DNA of 64,000 nt from Prostheceraeus crozeri. Its lineage: Eukaryota > Platyhelminthes > Polycladida > Euryleptidae. How positions within the stretch are numbered: the first letter of the stretch is position 1; the number at the start of each line of letters is the position of its first letter. The notes below the pieces were generated by a model, which worked only from the letters and a program-made list of their open reading frames with translations, was not told the origin of the DNA and did no database searches. The stretch lies in NCBI GenBank assembly GCA_907163375.1, contig CAJQUW010015472.1:215585-279584 (forward strand), given 5' to 3'. The translations under genes were made by a program, and so were the position numbers. This document shows, piece by piece, positions 55,243 through 64,000 of this stretch.

Positions 55243-56240
55243 CGCGCGCTACATCCACGGGCCGATGTCGATCGCCTATATCTACCACGTTGAAGTGGAG
55301 GTAGAGGGCTTAAGAACATCCAGGAAGTGATAGAGGGAGAGAACAGGAGCCTCAACGAATATATATGGAAAACTAAAGACGATCCACTGCTGGCGGTGGT
55401 GAAATCAGATGATCAGAACAAGCACGGGCCCGAAAAATTCCAAACATGGAAGGCAGCACAAGTGGACGACAGACAAAGGAAGTGGCATGAGAAGCCTCTG
55501 CATGGACAATATTTCAGACAAACCAAGGACATTACAGCAAAAGAAACACAGTACAATTGGCTAGCAACTGTTAAATTAAAGATTGAGACCGAATCAGTGC
55601 TAACAGCCGCACAAGATCAGGCTCTGAACACGAAGGCACATGAAGCACATATCCTAAAGATTTCAACAGACCCAAAATGCAGACTTTGTGACGCAACTGA
55701 CGAAGCTGTCTCTCACATCCTGACTGGCTGTTCAAAACTGGCAGGAACGGAATACCTCCGAAGACATAGCGAAGCTGCCAAGTCTATCCATAGAGCGATT
55801 TGCAAGGACAAAGGAATTGATGTGGTGGATCATGGAAGCACGACCCTCAATCAGTGATCAAAACTAATGGTACAAAGATCTTGTGGGACTTCGAAGTGCG
55901 GGCTGACCACTACATACAAGCAAGAAGACCAGACATCATCGTGGTGGATAAGATCCAAAGGAAGACTCTGATAATAGATGTAGCAGTCCCCGACGACAAA
56001 AGCATACAAGAGAATGAGAAGATCACAAAGTATCAAGACCTGCGCATAGAAATAAAGAAGTTGTCCCGGTTGTTGTCGGCGCCTTCGGTGCCTTACACAT
56101 CATGGTTGAAGGCCTACTTCAACAAGATTCCTGGGGCACACCACATACCGCAATTGACGAAAGCAGCACTCCTGGCAGTGCTCATATCCTGCATCGAACT
56201 CTTGATCTCCCTGAGGCTTGGTAAGTCACGGAGGTCTTGA
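55243..56240 (+). mobile_element. RLE-type LINE 3' fragment (R2/NeSL-like)
   Basis: The frame reads LHPRADVDRLYLPR, one stop, then GGRGLKNIQEVIEGENRSLNEYIW, LHGQYFRQTK, a zinc knuckle CRLCDATDEAVSHILTGC and EYLRRHSEAAK. After a one-base frame change near 55,835-55,850 it continues ARRPDIIVVDKIQRKTLIIDVAVPDDKS and ENEKITKYQDLRIEIKKL. The knuckle followed by a PD..D-type nuclease is the C-terminal layout of LINEs with a restriction-like endonuclease. The reverse transcriptase core is absent, so this is a 5'-truncated, inactive copy. It lies in the right part of the hAT-like element, 140 bp from the Polinton end. Confidence 0.75.
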
Positions 56241-57185
56241 GACACTAACCGATCTGAATGTGTGAGATCGTGTCCAAAAAAAGTTGAATTTTTATGATTT
56301 AATTGTAATTGAAGAAAAATGTCGGTCAACTACACGTCAATTACTTCTGTCTTTTCGGTTAGACGAAGCAAATCCAAAGATTGCTATATTGAAACTTTAA
56401 GTATTCAGTACATCTATGAGATAGCTAGTAGAGGAGTCAGCAATCAGCATAGGTGTGGCTTCAATGTTTATGACGTGATGTTCCACAGGCTAGACTACTG
56501 TTAAGTGTTGATACATGCCTATAAATACACATGTAGCCTATAATCCCTACATGCACAAGTGTAGTCTACATGCAAGTCTGATTCTGTGCCGCGTTTTACC
56601 GAATAATTGGAATAAGCCTCTTCAACAAAACTCACAAAATTAAAGGTGTCATAATATGAACATTTTCTAATTTATACTATAATATATTTCCTCCAATAAT
56701 TTATGCCAATCTCTAGTATACGCCAACGTGAGAGGTCAACGTATTAATAAACATGAGACCTAGCTTTGATATAAAAGAATGTACATGGAGGAGAATGATC
56801 GCATGGGTATGGGACGACGATCCTTATAGGAGGAGATGGCGCAACCTATTTTATGGGCGTTAACACCGCTTTTAGAAATGGGCCTACCTAAAGTAGCATA
56901 ACAGTTGCCTGCTGTTAATGATGACTCAGAGACAAACGACTCATTCTGTTTCTGGCGGTTGCTGTAACTGCATCATTGAAATAAGACTCGTATCATGACT
57001 GATTAGGATCAAGTTTTTGGCATGCTCCACCTTAAAGTGATCAATGGAAGGTTGCAACGTTGCAATTGCAATAGACAATAGGCCCTACTTCTTTCTCTAC
57101 CTTATACTAAAAATCAAATTTACTAAGACTTAAAATCGTTTTGGACAACCAACTCATTATTGACCAACATTGTTCGGAAAATCGA
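56241..57185. other. Non-coding, nothing recognised
   Basis: Remaining interior of the hAT-like element or unrelated sequence. There are no domains or clear repeats apart from scattered AATTGTAATTG units. Confidence 0.4.
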
Positions 57186-57409
57186 TGTAATTGTGATTGT
57201 GCAATTAATTACAACTTTTGAAGCAATTGTAATTGCAATTGCAAAGTCACACATGCAGTTGTAATTATTGCAATTGAATAATAGTCGTGCATTTGTAATT
57301 GTAATTGAAGACTTTGATTTCAGAGTAATTATAATTGTAACTGTAAAAGCTGAAATGTAATTGTAATTTTAATAGTAATTGAAAAAAATGTGTAATTGTT
57401 CCAACCCTG
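57186..57409. repeat. AATTGTAATTG-rich hAT terminal arm
   Basis: Dense AATTGTAATTG units run into the end TAATTGTTCCAACCCTG. Part of it (GTGATTGTGCAATTAATT...) resembles 55,105-55,235 in the same orientation. Similar units occur at 58,620-58,760 and 59,320-59,460. Confidence 0.55.
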
Positions 57410-57528
57410 TGTGATATCAATATAAAATTCGACACAGGAAGCAGATTTTATTGCTTAATGTGAAACAACTTCGTAATAACACATTTCAACTGACTTTTTG
57501 TAGGATAAGCAAAGTAGGCCTATAAATA

Positions 57529-57662
57529 CAGGGCTAGTCAAAAGTAACACGGAAACTTAGAATTGAAAATTCTGATGATAGTCACACTAACTGAACAAAT
57601 GAACATGAAGATGCGATACATGATCGGATTTGTATTAGCAATTTCTTTAGCGGTTGTCCTGC
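57529..57662 (+). mobile_element. Mariner-like end, copy 2 of a dispersed repeat
   Basis: Begins TA-CAGGGCTAGTCAAAAGTA, and matches 13,630-13,765 over about 130 bp with substitutions and small gaps. No transposase or opposite end was found. Confidence 0.45.
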
Positions 57663-58610
57663 CCTAGAAAAAAATTTGCTTAATCTGTCAACCAGCAGGG
57701 TCTCCCTGACCCTATTACTCCTATGTACAGTATATTTTGATGTGGACCGACTTATTTAGGCCTGTAGGAATAAGCATCAAAATAAGCCTGTAGGAATAGC
57801 ATGCAAAAAAGACATTCATTAAATCACAGATCTGCGTCTCTATCATCAAATTCCTCAGTATATGAATATGGAATATCCTGAGAAAAAATAGTCACAGTTG
57901 TCACACCACTACCAATACGAACTTGGACTTTATTTTATCTTCTATCAGGACTATCCTTTCTGAATGCATGATAACGATTGACGATAATTGATTCATTGAT
58001 AATGTCGCTTTCTAGCCAAGGCGGAGATGCAAAAGGAAAATCCTCAGAGAAAAAGGCAGAGAAGAGGACACAATTCTTCCGAAATTCATACAGGATAGAG
58101 GAGGATTCTAGAAACTGCATCACTGATAAAGTGGAGTTTGAAGTACACGTATAAGTTGTCAGTAATCATTTTTTAACTGTTTAAGGAACAGTTCGTAATA
58201 ATCATGTCACAAAACATACGTGTGGATACTTTCAAATTATGTTACATTTACATGCTCTTAATGTTGTAGTGGTTAACTAAGCAATATATTCTAGACTGAA
58301 TGTCAACAACGGTCGACGTGGGTCTAATTAAATTAAACGGACGGCGTTACTAAAATCGGTCGGCTGGTTCCAACCCTGTCTGTAGCATAAATCATGCATG
58401 CAGTTAAGTACAGTAAGTCCCTATGATGCTATACTATGATCTCAAGCTATACTATATATCAAGTATACAAATTAACTGAAAAATGTCAATGCCTGATTAA
58501 CACTTGATTAATGTGCATACTATATGAGCAGGAATTGTAGCGGAAAAACTTTTTCAGTCTTGCTTACGGCCTTCTCTATGTGTTTCTGATTCACTATGTT
58601 GTATTCGCAG
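57663..58610. other. Non-coding, possible hAT end
   Basis: No gene. At 58,362-58,375 the string TGGTTCCAACCCTG resembles a hAT right end (CAGGGTTGGAACCA read inward), but no partner end was found. Confidence 0.35.
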
Positions 58611-58619
58611 CAGACTTGT

Positions 58620-59460
58620 GTCAATTACTCATGAAATGTAGTTGATTGCAATTACAAATTACATCTCTATCAATGTAATCGATTACAATTACAAATTACC
58701 GGTACTCCGTTTTTCTTCGATTACATTTCAATTAATTCATAATTACTTTAGATAATTGTCAGCATTAAACTCTGCGTTTCTGCGTTTCCAAGCCACCTCT
58801 TTTTCAAGGCAGATTTGCTCAGGTTACTTACAATTGTTCCCCGGAAAAGCAGGCGATGATATAGCACCTTTACATCATCAGGTTTATATCATATTAAATT
58901 AGCACCTTTTTATTCTCACCCAAGTGTTTTCGCCCTACAACTCTACTACGATTCAAACTGAAGATACAGGATTAGGATATCGAGACTTGTGACTTCTAGG
59001 AGACTTTGCCATGCTTGCAATTACCTGCTATGATCTAAATTGACTTGCAGATTTCAACTGTTTTTTTCTCTTTTCTCCGAGGGGAGTAATTTTCTGATCT
59101 GCATTTTCAGTTCAGATATTAAGATAAGAGGGAAAGAATATCATAAGACCGGCACTTCATTTAGATTTTGGAATTGTATTTCGTCATCAATTTCTTTGAA
59201 AAAAGAACCTGTAGTTGCACACCCGGTAGGCTACACATTTAAGTATAGTAATGCATTTTTTGACGAGGAGAGTCACGTAATTTAAGCAACTTGTGGAACG
59301 AATGTCAAGCTGTGCTGACTGCAAAGTAATCGCAATTACCTCTCAATTACATGGCTAAAAATGCTATTGATTGTGATTACAAATTACTCATTAGAAATGT
59401 AATTGATTACAATTACTAATTACATAAATTGTGATTGCGATTACGCAGTTGTAACAAGAA
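58620..59460. repeat. AATTACAATTAC-rich arms around an 840-bp stretch
   Basis: The arms 58,620-58,760 and 59,320-59,460 both consist of (A)ATTACAATTAC/GTAATTGATTAC units, and together have a rough inverted symmetry. They may be the arms of a decayed hAT relative of the element at 31,032-57,409. The central part has no recognisable coding sequence. Confidence 0.4.
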
Positions 59461-59689
59461 TTACAACAGAAGTCTGATTCACAGTCGTTTACAGCTGGAG
59501 CGTTGGAATTTTACGAGTAATATAGTTCACCTTCACTCGGTAACAAATTCTTCATTATGATTTTATATCTTTTTTATTCCCCTTCGTATAGAACGTTGCT
59601 AAGTCAAAAATCATTTGAAATATTTCAATATTTCAATATTTTGACATCAAAATTATTCACTGTGATTTTGTGGCTTCTTTATGTCCCTT

Positions 59690-59875
59690 TGTAATCATTT
59701 GAAATATTCTCCTATTTATAGATTTATTTGCTGTTCAGGAGTTCATGGCTTGTCCACTTGATTTTGTTAACCCCTGAAGAAGGGACACATGTCCTGAACG
59801 CTTGAACAGCAAACAAATCTAAAATTAAGAGAGTATTTCAAATGATTACAAAGGGACATAAAGAATGAGAGTAGT
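59690..59875. repeat. Fold-back repeat with Penelope-like core
   Basis: The left arm CCTTTGTAATCATTTGAAATA...GATTTATTTGCTGTTCA (from 59,690) recurs inverted as TGAACAGCAAACAAATCTA...TATTTCAAATGATTACAAAGG (to about 59,870). Between them is CCTGAAGAAGGGACACATGT and CCTGAACGC, a signature like Penelope terminal repeats. The hammerhead core is incomplete. Confidence 0.5.
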
Positions 59876-59899
59876 GAAAACTGTGCCCTACTTGCGACG

Positions 59900-60064
59900 G
59901 ATAGGTACATGGATAGGTACATGTAAAATTTAGTGTTATCAATAGGTACATGGATAGGTACATGTATAATTTAGTTATCAATAGGAACATGGATAGGTAC
60001 ATGTATAATTCAGTGTTATGAATAGGAACAAGTATGAGATCTGTTTTACTGGATAGGTACATGT
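59900..60064. repeat. GGATAGGTACATG minisatellite
   Basis: Several imperfect units of GGATAGGTACATG spaced into a higher-order repeat of about 45 bp with ATAATTTAGT-type linkers. It lies just before the second Polinton-like gene block and could be part of that element's terminal repeat, which cannot be tested because the other end is outside the window. Confidence 0.75.
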
Positions 60065-60269
60065 GTTTGGTACACTCGGTTGAGTACACTGTGTTTCGGA
60101 ACGTCTATGATCGAACTTGTGTGGTTTGGTTCTGAGCACTTGGGTACGTACCGATAGACGTCCGTTGTTTGATTTTGAATGGGTTTGCTCAAATGCGACT
60201 ATTGTGACTATTGAAACCATTGTAATCAAGATGACACATTGATTTTCCTTTTACGTAGACAAACTAAGC

Positions 60270-60277
60270 TATAAATA
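60270..60277 (+). promoter_or_regulatory. TATA box of the UBA-RING gene
   Basis: TATAAATA, 23 bp before the first ATG at 60,293. The short spacing suggests that translation may begin at one of the next ATGs (60,305 or 60,308). Confidence 0.45.
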
Positions 60278-60292
60278 TGAGATAGTTGTTTG

Positions 60293-60802
60293 ATGACATA
60301 CATAATGATGACTAGTATCCCAACGTCGTGGGTTGTCGCAAGAGACCTTGGATATTCGTTCAAAGCTATAGAAACTGTAACAAATCTCAGTGAAAATATC
60401 AACGCTGGTGATTTAGTTGATCGACTAATGGATCTAGATGAGCATGCAATGAATCACAATTTGGATCGCAGGTGGATAGAGGATTTCTCCATGCTACACT
60501 GCAATGATAGTGAAATTAGGAGGATCAAATTGGAACGATATGGAAAGAAGGAGACATCTGACAGTGTTTTAATAAAAAGTTCTCCCAATAAAAGTGACTT
60601 CAGAAGGAAATTAGAAGAAGAGACATTTAAATTATTATGTGAACGGAACTGCGTTAAATGTTTTAAACAGGAACGAACCCTTCTCTTTTTGCCATGTTCT
60701 CATAGCGTTATGTGTTCTACATGTTATGTACCTCTTGAAACTTCATCTTGTCCCCTTTGTGATGAAGAAATATCTTCAACAGTCACTGTATATCGTGCAT
60801 GA
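60293..60802 (+). CDS. UBA-RING protein resembling the IAP C-terminus
   Basis: About 169 residues. SWVVARDLGYSFKAIETVTNL...NAGDLVDRLMDLDE (roughly residues 14-50) has the GY/F...I...LV..L spacing of a UBA domain. The C-terminus LLCERNCVKCFKQERTLLFLPCSHSVMCSTC..... SCPLCDEEISSTVTVYRA is a RING of the IAP type (compare the XIAP/BIRC ending). There is no BIR repeat. IAP proteins are ubiquitin ligases that block cell death, so a role in keeping the host cell alive during replication is plausible but inferred. The first ATG is at 60,293 with further ATGs soon after. Confidence 0.7.
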   Translation: MTYIMMTSIPTSWVVARDLGYSFKAIETVTNLSENINAGDLVDRLMDLDEHAMNHNLDRRWIEDFSMLHCNDSEIRRIKLERYGKKETSDSVLIKSSPNKSDFRRKLEEETFKLLCERNCVKCFKQERTLLFLPCSHSVMCSTCYVPLETSSCPLCDEEISSTVTVYRA

Positions 60803-60863
60803 TGAGTCATCATGCAGGTCTGTGATTGGTCACTATTGTGTCTTTGTTTGACTTTCTATATAA
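60801..60863 (+). promoter_or_regulatory. AP-1-like, CCAAT and TATA promoter
   Basis: GATGAGTCAT (60,801-60,810), an inverted CCAAT box GATTGGT (60,824-60,830) and TATATAAGG (60,857-60,865) precede the start at 60,912. The same GATGAGTCAT and TATATAAGG pair recurs before the gene at 62,208. Confidence 0.55.
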
Positions 60864-60911
60864 GGAGGACATTGTACCGTTCTATTTCAAGCATAATTTG
60901 AGGCTAATACA

Positions 60912-61535
60912 ATGTCAATCAGCATGTCGTTCACTACCAACATTCCCATTTCAATAATTTACCGAAGTCAACTCTTCACCGGCAATATATTTTATTCTGC
61001 CGTGAATATAACTGGCTATAAAGCGGATTTGGTGGATCTGATGGAGGAAATAGTGAAGTATTTCCGCTGCGGAGAGGACGTTGTGGTGCAGAGAATGTTA
61101 ATGAGAGTCGTGAACAACGCTCTTACACGAGTTGCAAGATTTTGGCTCAATGAAGTATTTCGCCCACTAGCTCAAACGGAGATTGTACCGGAATACTCTC
61201 GCTGTTGGTGCAGCAGTATCCAACGGAAACTCAACACATGTCTCCATGACATTATCATCTCCAGCTACTATGACGAGAAGGGTGAGAAATGCAAACTGGA
61301 CTTGTTCAGTGGACCGCCATCAGCAAGCATCAATGTGGCTGCTCAAGGACATTCTGAGGTAATCAGTTTGCGGGCATACTATGCCAATATTTTAAAGACT
61401 TTCCATTCAAAGCCCTGCTGTATGTGCTGTCCAATTTCAAAACATCTAATGAAAGACATTGAGCAGCTCATAACTGCTACAAATCAGACTCTAGCCGATG
61501 TGAGTGTATATCAGTTTCCCTCTACAACTTGTTAA
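60912..61535 (+). CDS. Unknown protein of the second Polinton-like element
   Basis: A 207-residue frame with its own promoter. It has a helical middle (DLVDLMEEIVKYFRCGEDVVVQRMLMRVVNNALTRVARFWLNEVF), then CWCSSIQRKLNTCLHDIII, and cysteine clusters near the C-terminus (KPCCMCCPISKH). No known domain and no counterpart in element 1 that I can see. Zinc binding is possible from the cysteines. Confidence 0.55.
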   Translation: MSISMSFTTNIPISIIYRSQLFTGNIFYSAVNITGYKADLVDLMEEIVKYFRCGEDVVVQRMLMRVVNNALTRVARFWLNEVFRPLAQTEIVPEYSRCWCSSIQRKLNTCLHDIIISSYYDEKGEKCKLDLFSGPPSASINVAAQGHSEVISLRAYYANILKTFHSKPCCMCCPISKHLMKDIEQLITATNQTLADVSVYQFPSTTC

Positions 61536-61663
61536 GTGTTTTATGTAATTTTATAAGTACCAGCAACAAACTCTGTGTGAATGCTTGTAAACTTTTGTAT
61601 ATAATGTTGTAAGTACTAAGCAAAAATTGTAATTGTATTATCTATTTCCATATTAGAATAAAA

Positions 61664-62056
61664 ATGTCTGTAAAACGGAAGGCATCTTCTCGTCAATCGA
61701 AACGGTCCTTCAAACCTTCAAGTCAGTTTAAAAAGGCGTTGCGAAAGTTAAACAGGATACATGATAATAAGAAGAAGTGTAAATTGATTCAAAATTCAAG
61801 TGATGATTTCATTCGTGATTTAGCTTTTGCAATACACAAATGTCTACCTATTTACAAGCCTCTGTTGAATGCTGGCTCTTTGAATAGCATAAAAAAGTTT
61901 TCAAATCCAAGGAGTAGTGATAAGAAAAGGCGAAACTTAATTCAGCGCGGTGGTGGTGGGTTTCTAAGTATGTTAAATGATATTGGAAACAGTATTAATG
62001 GTGTAATCAATAGTCCGCTTGGAAGGATTGCAGCAACTGCTGCAATGTTAATATAA
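61664..62056 (+). CDS. Basic core protein, homologue of 34,827-35,183
   Basis: A 130-residue protein with a Lys/Arg/Ser-rich N-terminus (KRKASSRQSKRSFKPSSQFKKALRKLNRI), SSDDFIRDLAFAIHKCLP in the middle, and NLIQRGGGGFLSMLNDIGNSINGVI at the end. QRGG-G fits an adenain-type cleavage site before an amphipathic tail, as in element 1 (QKGG-F). Alignment with the element 1 protein (S..F..AL..L, D.FI.(D/E)I) supports homology. It precedes the first-gene homologue and the ATPase. Confidence 0.6.
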   Translation: MSVKRKASSRQSKRSFKPSSQFKKALRKLNRIHDNKKKCKLIQNSSDDFIRDLAFAIHKCLPIYKPLLNAGSLNSIKKFSNPRSSDKKRRNLIQRGGGGFLSMLNDIGNSINGVINSPLGRIAATAAMLI

Positions 62057-62095
62057 GGTTAGCGAATCATAAAGTGACACGTCATCACTTTGATT

Positions 62096-62120
62096 GATGA
62101 GTCATATACAGGTGTATATA
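62096..62120 (+). promoter_or_regulatory. AP-1-like and TATA promoter
   Basis: GATGAGTCAT (62,096-62,105) is followed closely by TATATAAGG (62,115-62,123), about 85 bp before the start at 62,208. Confidence 0.5.
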
Positions 62121-62207
62121 AGGAAGACGCTTTAATGATATTTTATCACTTTCAAGTGACAATTCATTTGCGCTGGTTGAAAGCTCCGAATTAGTACTTG
62201 TTGAAAC

Positions 62208-62942
62208 ATGACTCAGAAAATGTATACAATCAGAGAGGAAGGTGACGCTTTTGAGCAAGATCTCTTGAAGCTTCGTCCGACACGAAAGGTGCAAGGGATT
62301 GGAAATATATTCTACTTTCAAACCTTGAATTATGGTGATGATGGCTTTTATCTTCAAGTTCCATTCTTCCACAGTAATGGTATGTCTACATCAGGGTATA
62401 GCAATATAAGACAAATGCGAGTGACTTTTCCAAAATGGCAGCAGGTGATTCTTAAAACTATTGACTCTTTCGCGAAAGAATGTGTTGAGCTGCCTGAAAG
62501 TGCTCCCACTCATTGGAGAAAGGCATTAGAGGAAGGAGTTGGTTATAAGGAATTGCCGGAATTCGATACACTGTTTTTAAAACTATCGGATCATTTTCAA
62601 GCATTCGATCTCTTTACAAACGCGATGGAATGTGAGGATCTCAAACGGGGCCGCTATATGGGCTTAGTGCACGTTACCGGACTTTATATTGGCTCACATG
62701 GTTCGACTGGTAAAGTCGCATCTTTACAAATGAAGGTTCTTCAAGTAGTCTATGAACCACTACCAATTGATAAATGTTTAATTAACATTGATAAGACTGC
62801 TTCAAGTGATGGGAAGGAAGAGAGCAAAAAGCGAGGACGGAAATCTAAAGATGGGAATCCTAAATTGAAGTTGAAGAGCCAAGATGCTGACTTGAAAACT
62901 TTCTATAATCCTAATTGTGATGAGGAAACACAAATGTTTTAA
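62208..62942 (+). CDS. Homologue of the leftmost gene of element 1, basic tail
   Basis: 244 residues. VPFFHSNGMSTSGYSNIRQMRVTFPKWQQVI lies near residues 50-80; LYIGSHGSTGKVASLQMKVLQVVYEPLP (near 160-187) matches the first gene of the other element. The C-terminal part is Lys-rich (KKRGRKSKDGNPKLKLKS), again as in element 1. Unlike that gene, no leader intron is evident: an ATG directly opens the frame. The GxxNIR....F..W..V step is reminiscent of PC4-like single-strand-binding folds, so a DNA-binding role is possible. AATAAA lies at about 62,996. Confidence 0.6.
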   Translation: MTQKMYTIREEGDAFEQDLLKLRPTRKVQGIGNIFYFQTLNYGDDGFYLQVPFFHSNGMSTSGYSNIRQMRVTFPKWQQVILKTIDSFAKECVELPESAPTHWRKALEEGVGYKELPEFDTLFLKLSDHFQAFDLFTNAMECEDLKRGRYMGLVHVTGLYIGSHGSTGKVASLQMKVLQVVYEPLPIDKCLINIDKTASSDGKEESKKRGRKSKDGNPKLKLKSQDADLKTFYNPNCDEETQMF

Positions 62943-63083
62943 TTTGTAAATGTTTTAATTTGTAAATGTAACTTGAAAGTTTCTATTCTGAATGTAAATA
63001 AACGTGATCTGGAACATGTGTCTGTTTTGTTGTTCTAAGCAAAATTAGCGGGATGATGAGTTTAATGTTAATGGAATTATAAG

Positions 63084-63719
63084 ATGACAGATTTTCGTCT
63101 ATTTACTGATCGCACAATGTGTGTCGCTGGACCAAGTCAGTCCGGTAAAACTACATTTGTAACTGAATTGCTACAATATAGAAATGAAATGTTTAACAAG
63201 GAAATTAAGAGAGTCAAATGGTATTATGGAATATTTCAACCACAACTACATTCTACACTTCGCCAGAAAGGTTATGAGGTGAAGCAAGGGTTGCCATCAA
63301 CTGAGGATATCAAAGCAGGTGACTTGCTAGTATTAGATGATCTATTACGAGAAAGCAAATCTTCAAAGGATGTAACTGAAATGTTCATTCAAACTGCACA
63401 TCATAGGGAAGCTTTTATTATCTACATCACCCAAAACATCTTCGATGGAGGGAAAGAGCAAAGAACTAGAAGTTTGAATACACATTATTTGGCAATATTT
63501 AAAAATCCAAGAGATAGCAGTCAGATACATCATCTCAGTAGACAGATATTACCTCAACAACCTAAAGTACTTTCAAAAATATATGAAGATGTAACAAAGA
63601 AACCACATGGTTATCTATTTATTGATCTAACCCAGGAATGTCCGGAACGACTTCGATTTCGAACAAATATCATACCTAATTCCGCTGAACCAATGACAGT
63701 TTTCTCGGTTCACAGTTAG
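63084..63719 (+). CDS. A32/FtsK-type genome packaging ATPase of element 2
   Basis: 211 residues with Walker A GPSQSGKT (residues 16-23), Walker B LLVLDDLL, then FIQTAHH, FIIYITQNIF and RSLNTHYLAIFKNPRD, and the C-terminal GYLFIDLTQECPERLRFRTNI. It is clearly homologous to the ATPase at 35,215-35,832 along its full length, yet diverged at many positions, so the two elements are different lineages. It would power DNA packaging. The frame appears whole. Confidence 0.9.
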   Translation: MTDFRLFTDRTMCVAGPSQSGKTTFVTELLQYRNEMFNKEIKRVKWYYGIFQPQLHSTLRQKGYEVKQGLPSTEDIKAGDLLVLDDLLRESKSSKDVTEMFIQTAHHREAFIIYITQNIFDGGKEQRTRSLNTHYLAIFKNPRDSSQIHHLSRQILPQQPKVLSKIYEDVTKKPHGYLFIDLTQECPERLRFRTNIIPNSAEPMTVFSVHS

Positions 63720-63758
63720 TTTTAAGCAATGTACTTTGTTGCCTTATTATTTTCAAAC

Positions 63759-64000
63759 ATGTCGTATTCAAAGATGGTAGTCATTCCTCAAGAGGAGTAT
63801 GTACAATTGACTACATTACAAAGTGCACAGGAAGTCAAAAATATAGATCAGCCTATTACGAATCAACTTAAGGAACTAACACAAAAGGATATGGAAATTC
63901 AGAAGATTAAGGATCCCTATCGACGAATGCAGTTAGCAGCTGAAAACATTGACGAGAGGCGACAGATTCGTGACAAGTTGCGACGATTTATAACCTTGTC
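63759..64000 (+). CDS. Gene after the ATPase, cut by the window end
   Basis: The N-terminal 80 codons read SKMVVIPQEEYVQLTTLQ and IKDPYRRMQLAAENIDERRQIRDKLRRF, matching the start of the element 1 protein at 35,829 (SRMIVIPQDEYVQLTAMQ, IKDPHRAVLLQSET). The frame is open to the last base. Function unknown. Confidence 0.7.
   Translation, partial: MSYSKMVVIPQEEYVQLTTLQSAQEVKNIDQPITNQLKELTQKDMEIQKIKDPYRRMQLAAENIDERRQIRDKLRRFITL

Larger units (their letters stand above)
31032..57409. mobile_element. Older hAT-like element that contains the Polinton
   Basis: The left end CAGGGCTGGAACAATTACA (31,032-31,050) and the right end, read inward CAGGGTTGGAACAATTACA (57,409-57,391), differ at one position. 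The flanking 8-mers tgtgacat (31,024-31,031) and tgtgatat (57,410-57,417) agree at 7 of 8. The interior arms are rich in AATTGTAATTG. Without the Polinton and a LINE fragment about 1.3 kb of hAT-derived or unassigned sequence remains, with no transposase recognised. The Polinton inserted 37 bp inside the left end. An alternative is two separate hAT copies whose ends happen to face each other. Confidence 0.55.
60230..64000 (+). mobile_element. Second Polinton-like element, left part only
   Basis: A plus-strand block with an IAP-like RING gene, an unknown gene, a basic core protein, a homologue of element 1's first gene, a packaging ATPase and the start of the gene that follows the ATPase. The gene contents and the order core - ATPase - next protein match element 1, but sequence identity is low, so it is a separate lineage rather than a duplicate. 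The frames seen look whole. Its left boundary is not certain and its right part lies beyond the window. Confidence 0.8.

Noticed and set aside
59757-59800. Third hammerhead-like motif (CUGAAGA...GAAC)
   Set aside because: Stem II and the core look right, but GUH and a closing stem III are missing, so I list it only as a Penelope-like fold-back.

Overview
This window looks like nuclear DNA from an invertebrate animal. It is AT-rich and gene-poor, with one recognisable host gene (a membrane progestin receptor of the PAQR family, coding part in one exon) and many layers of transposable elements. The mix of hAT, PIF/Harbinger, piggyBac-like and mariner-like elements, Penelope-like elements, tRNA-derived SINEs, an RLE-type LINE and Polintons fits a marine invertebrate, but the species cannot be named from the sequence.

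Layout. 1-20,800 is mostly non-coding, with a tRNA-type SINE near 5.15 kb, a Penelope-like remnant near 5.7-6.15 kb with a hammerhead-like fold, and a nest at 16.2-18.8 kb in which a hAT copy sits in an older hAT copy, which itself splits a tRNA-like SINE. The PAQR gene is at 20,840-21,811. 22-31 kb holds a second hammerhead-like motif, a 537-bp TA-flanked MITE, a decayed PIF/Harbinger element carrying a nested MITE, and a minisatellite.

31,069-55,104 is an almost complete Polinton (Maverick), 24,036 bp long, with 6-bp target duplications and terminal inverted repeats of about 1 kb. It carries the packaging ATPase, integrase with chromodomain, adenain-like protease, major capsid, two penton-like genes, basic core proteins, a DEDDh-type exonuclease and protein-primed DNA polymerase B. 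It is a fossil: about two genes are broken, and a third is interrupted by a 1.3-kb piggyBac-type MITE. The Polinton itself seems to lie inside an older hAT-like element whose ends are at 31,032 and 57,409. An RLE-type LINE tail lies just beyond its right end.

The most unusual part is a minus-strand block at 40,058-41,316, between the protease and penton genes. It encodes a TBP-like protein with both TBP repeats, plus two related small proteins that resemble tandem PC4-fold transcription coactivators. I do not know this as a standard Polinton module; it would suggest that the element brought its own transcription initiation factors.

From about 60.2 kb to the window end a second, different Polinton-like element begins. 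It has a UBA-RING protein like the C-terminus of IAP proteins, an unknown gene, a basic core protein, a homologue of the first gene of element 1, the packaging ATPase and the start of the next gene. Gene order core protein - ATPase - next protein matches element 1; several genes have TATA boxes, some with CCAAT boxes.
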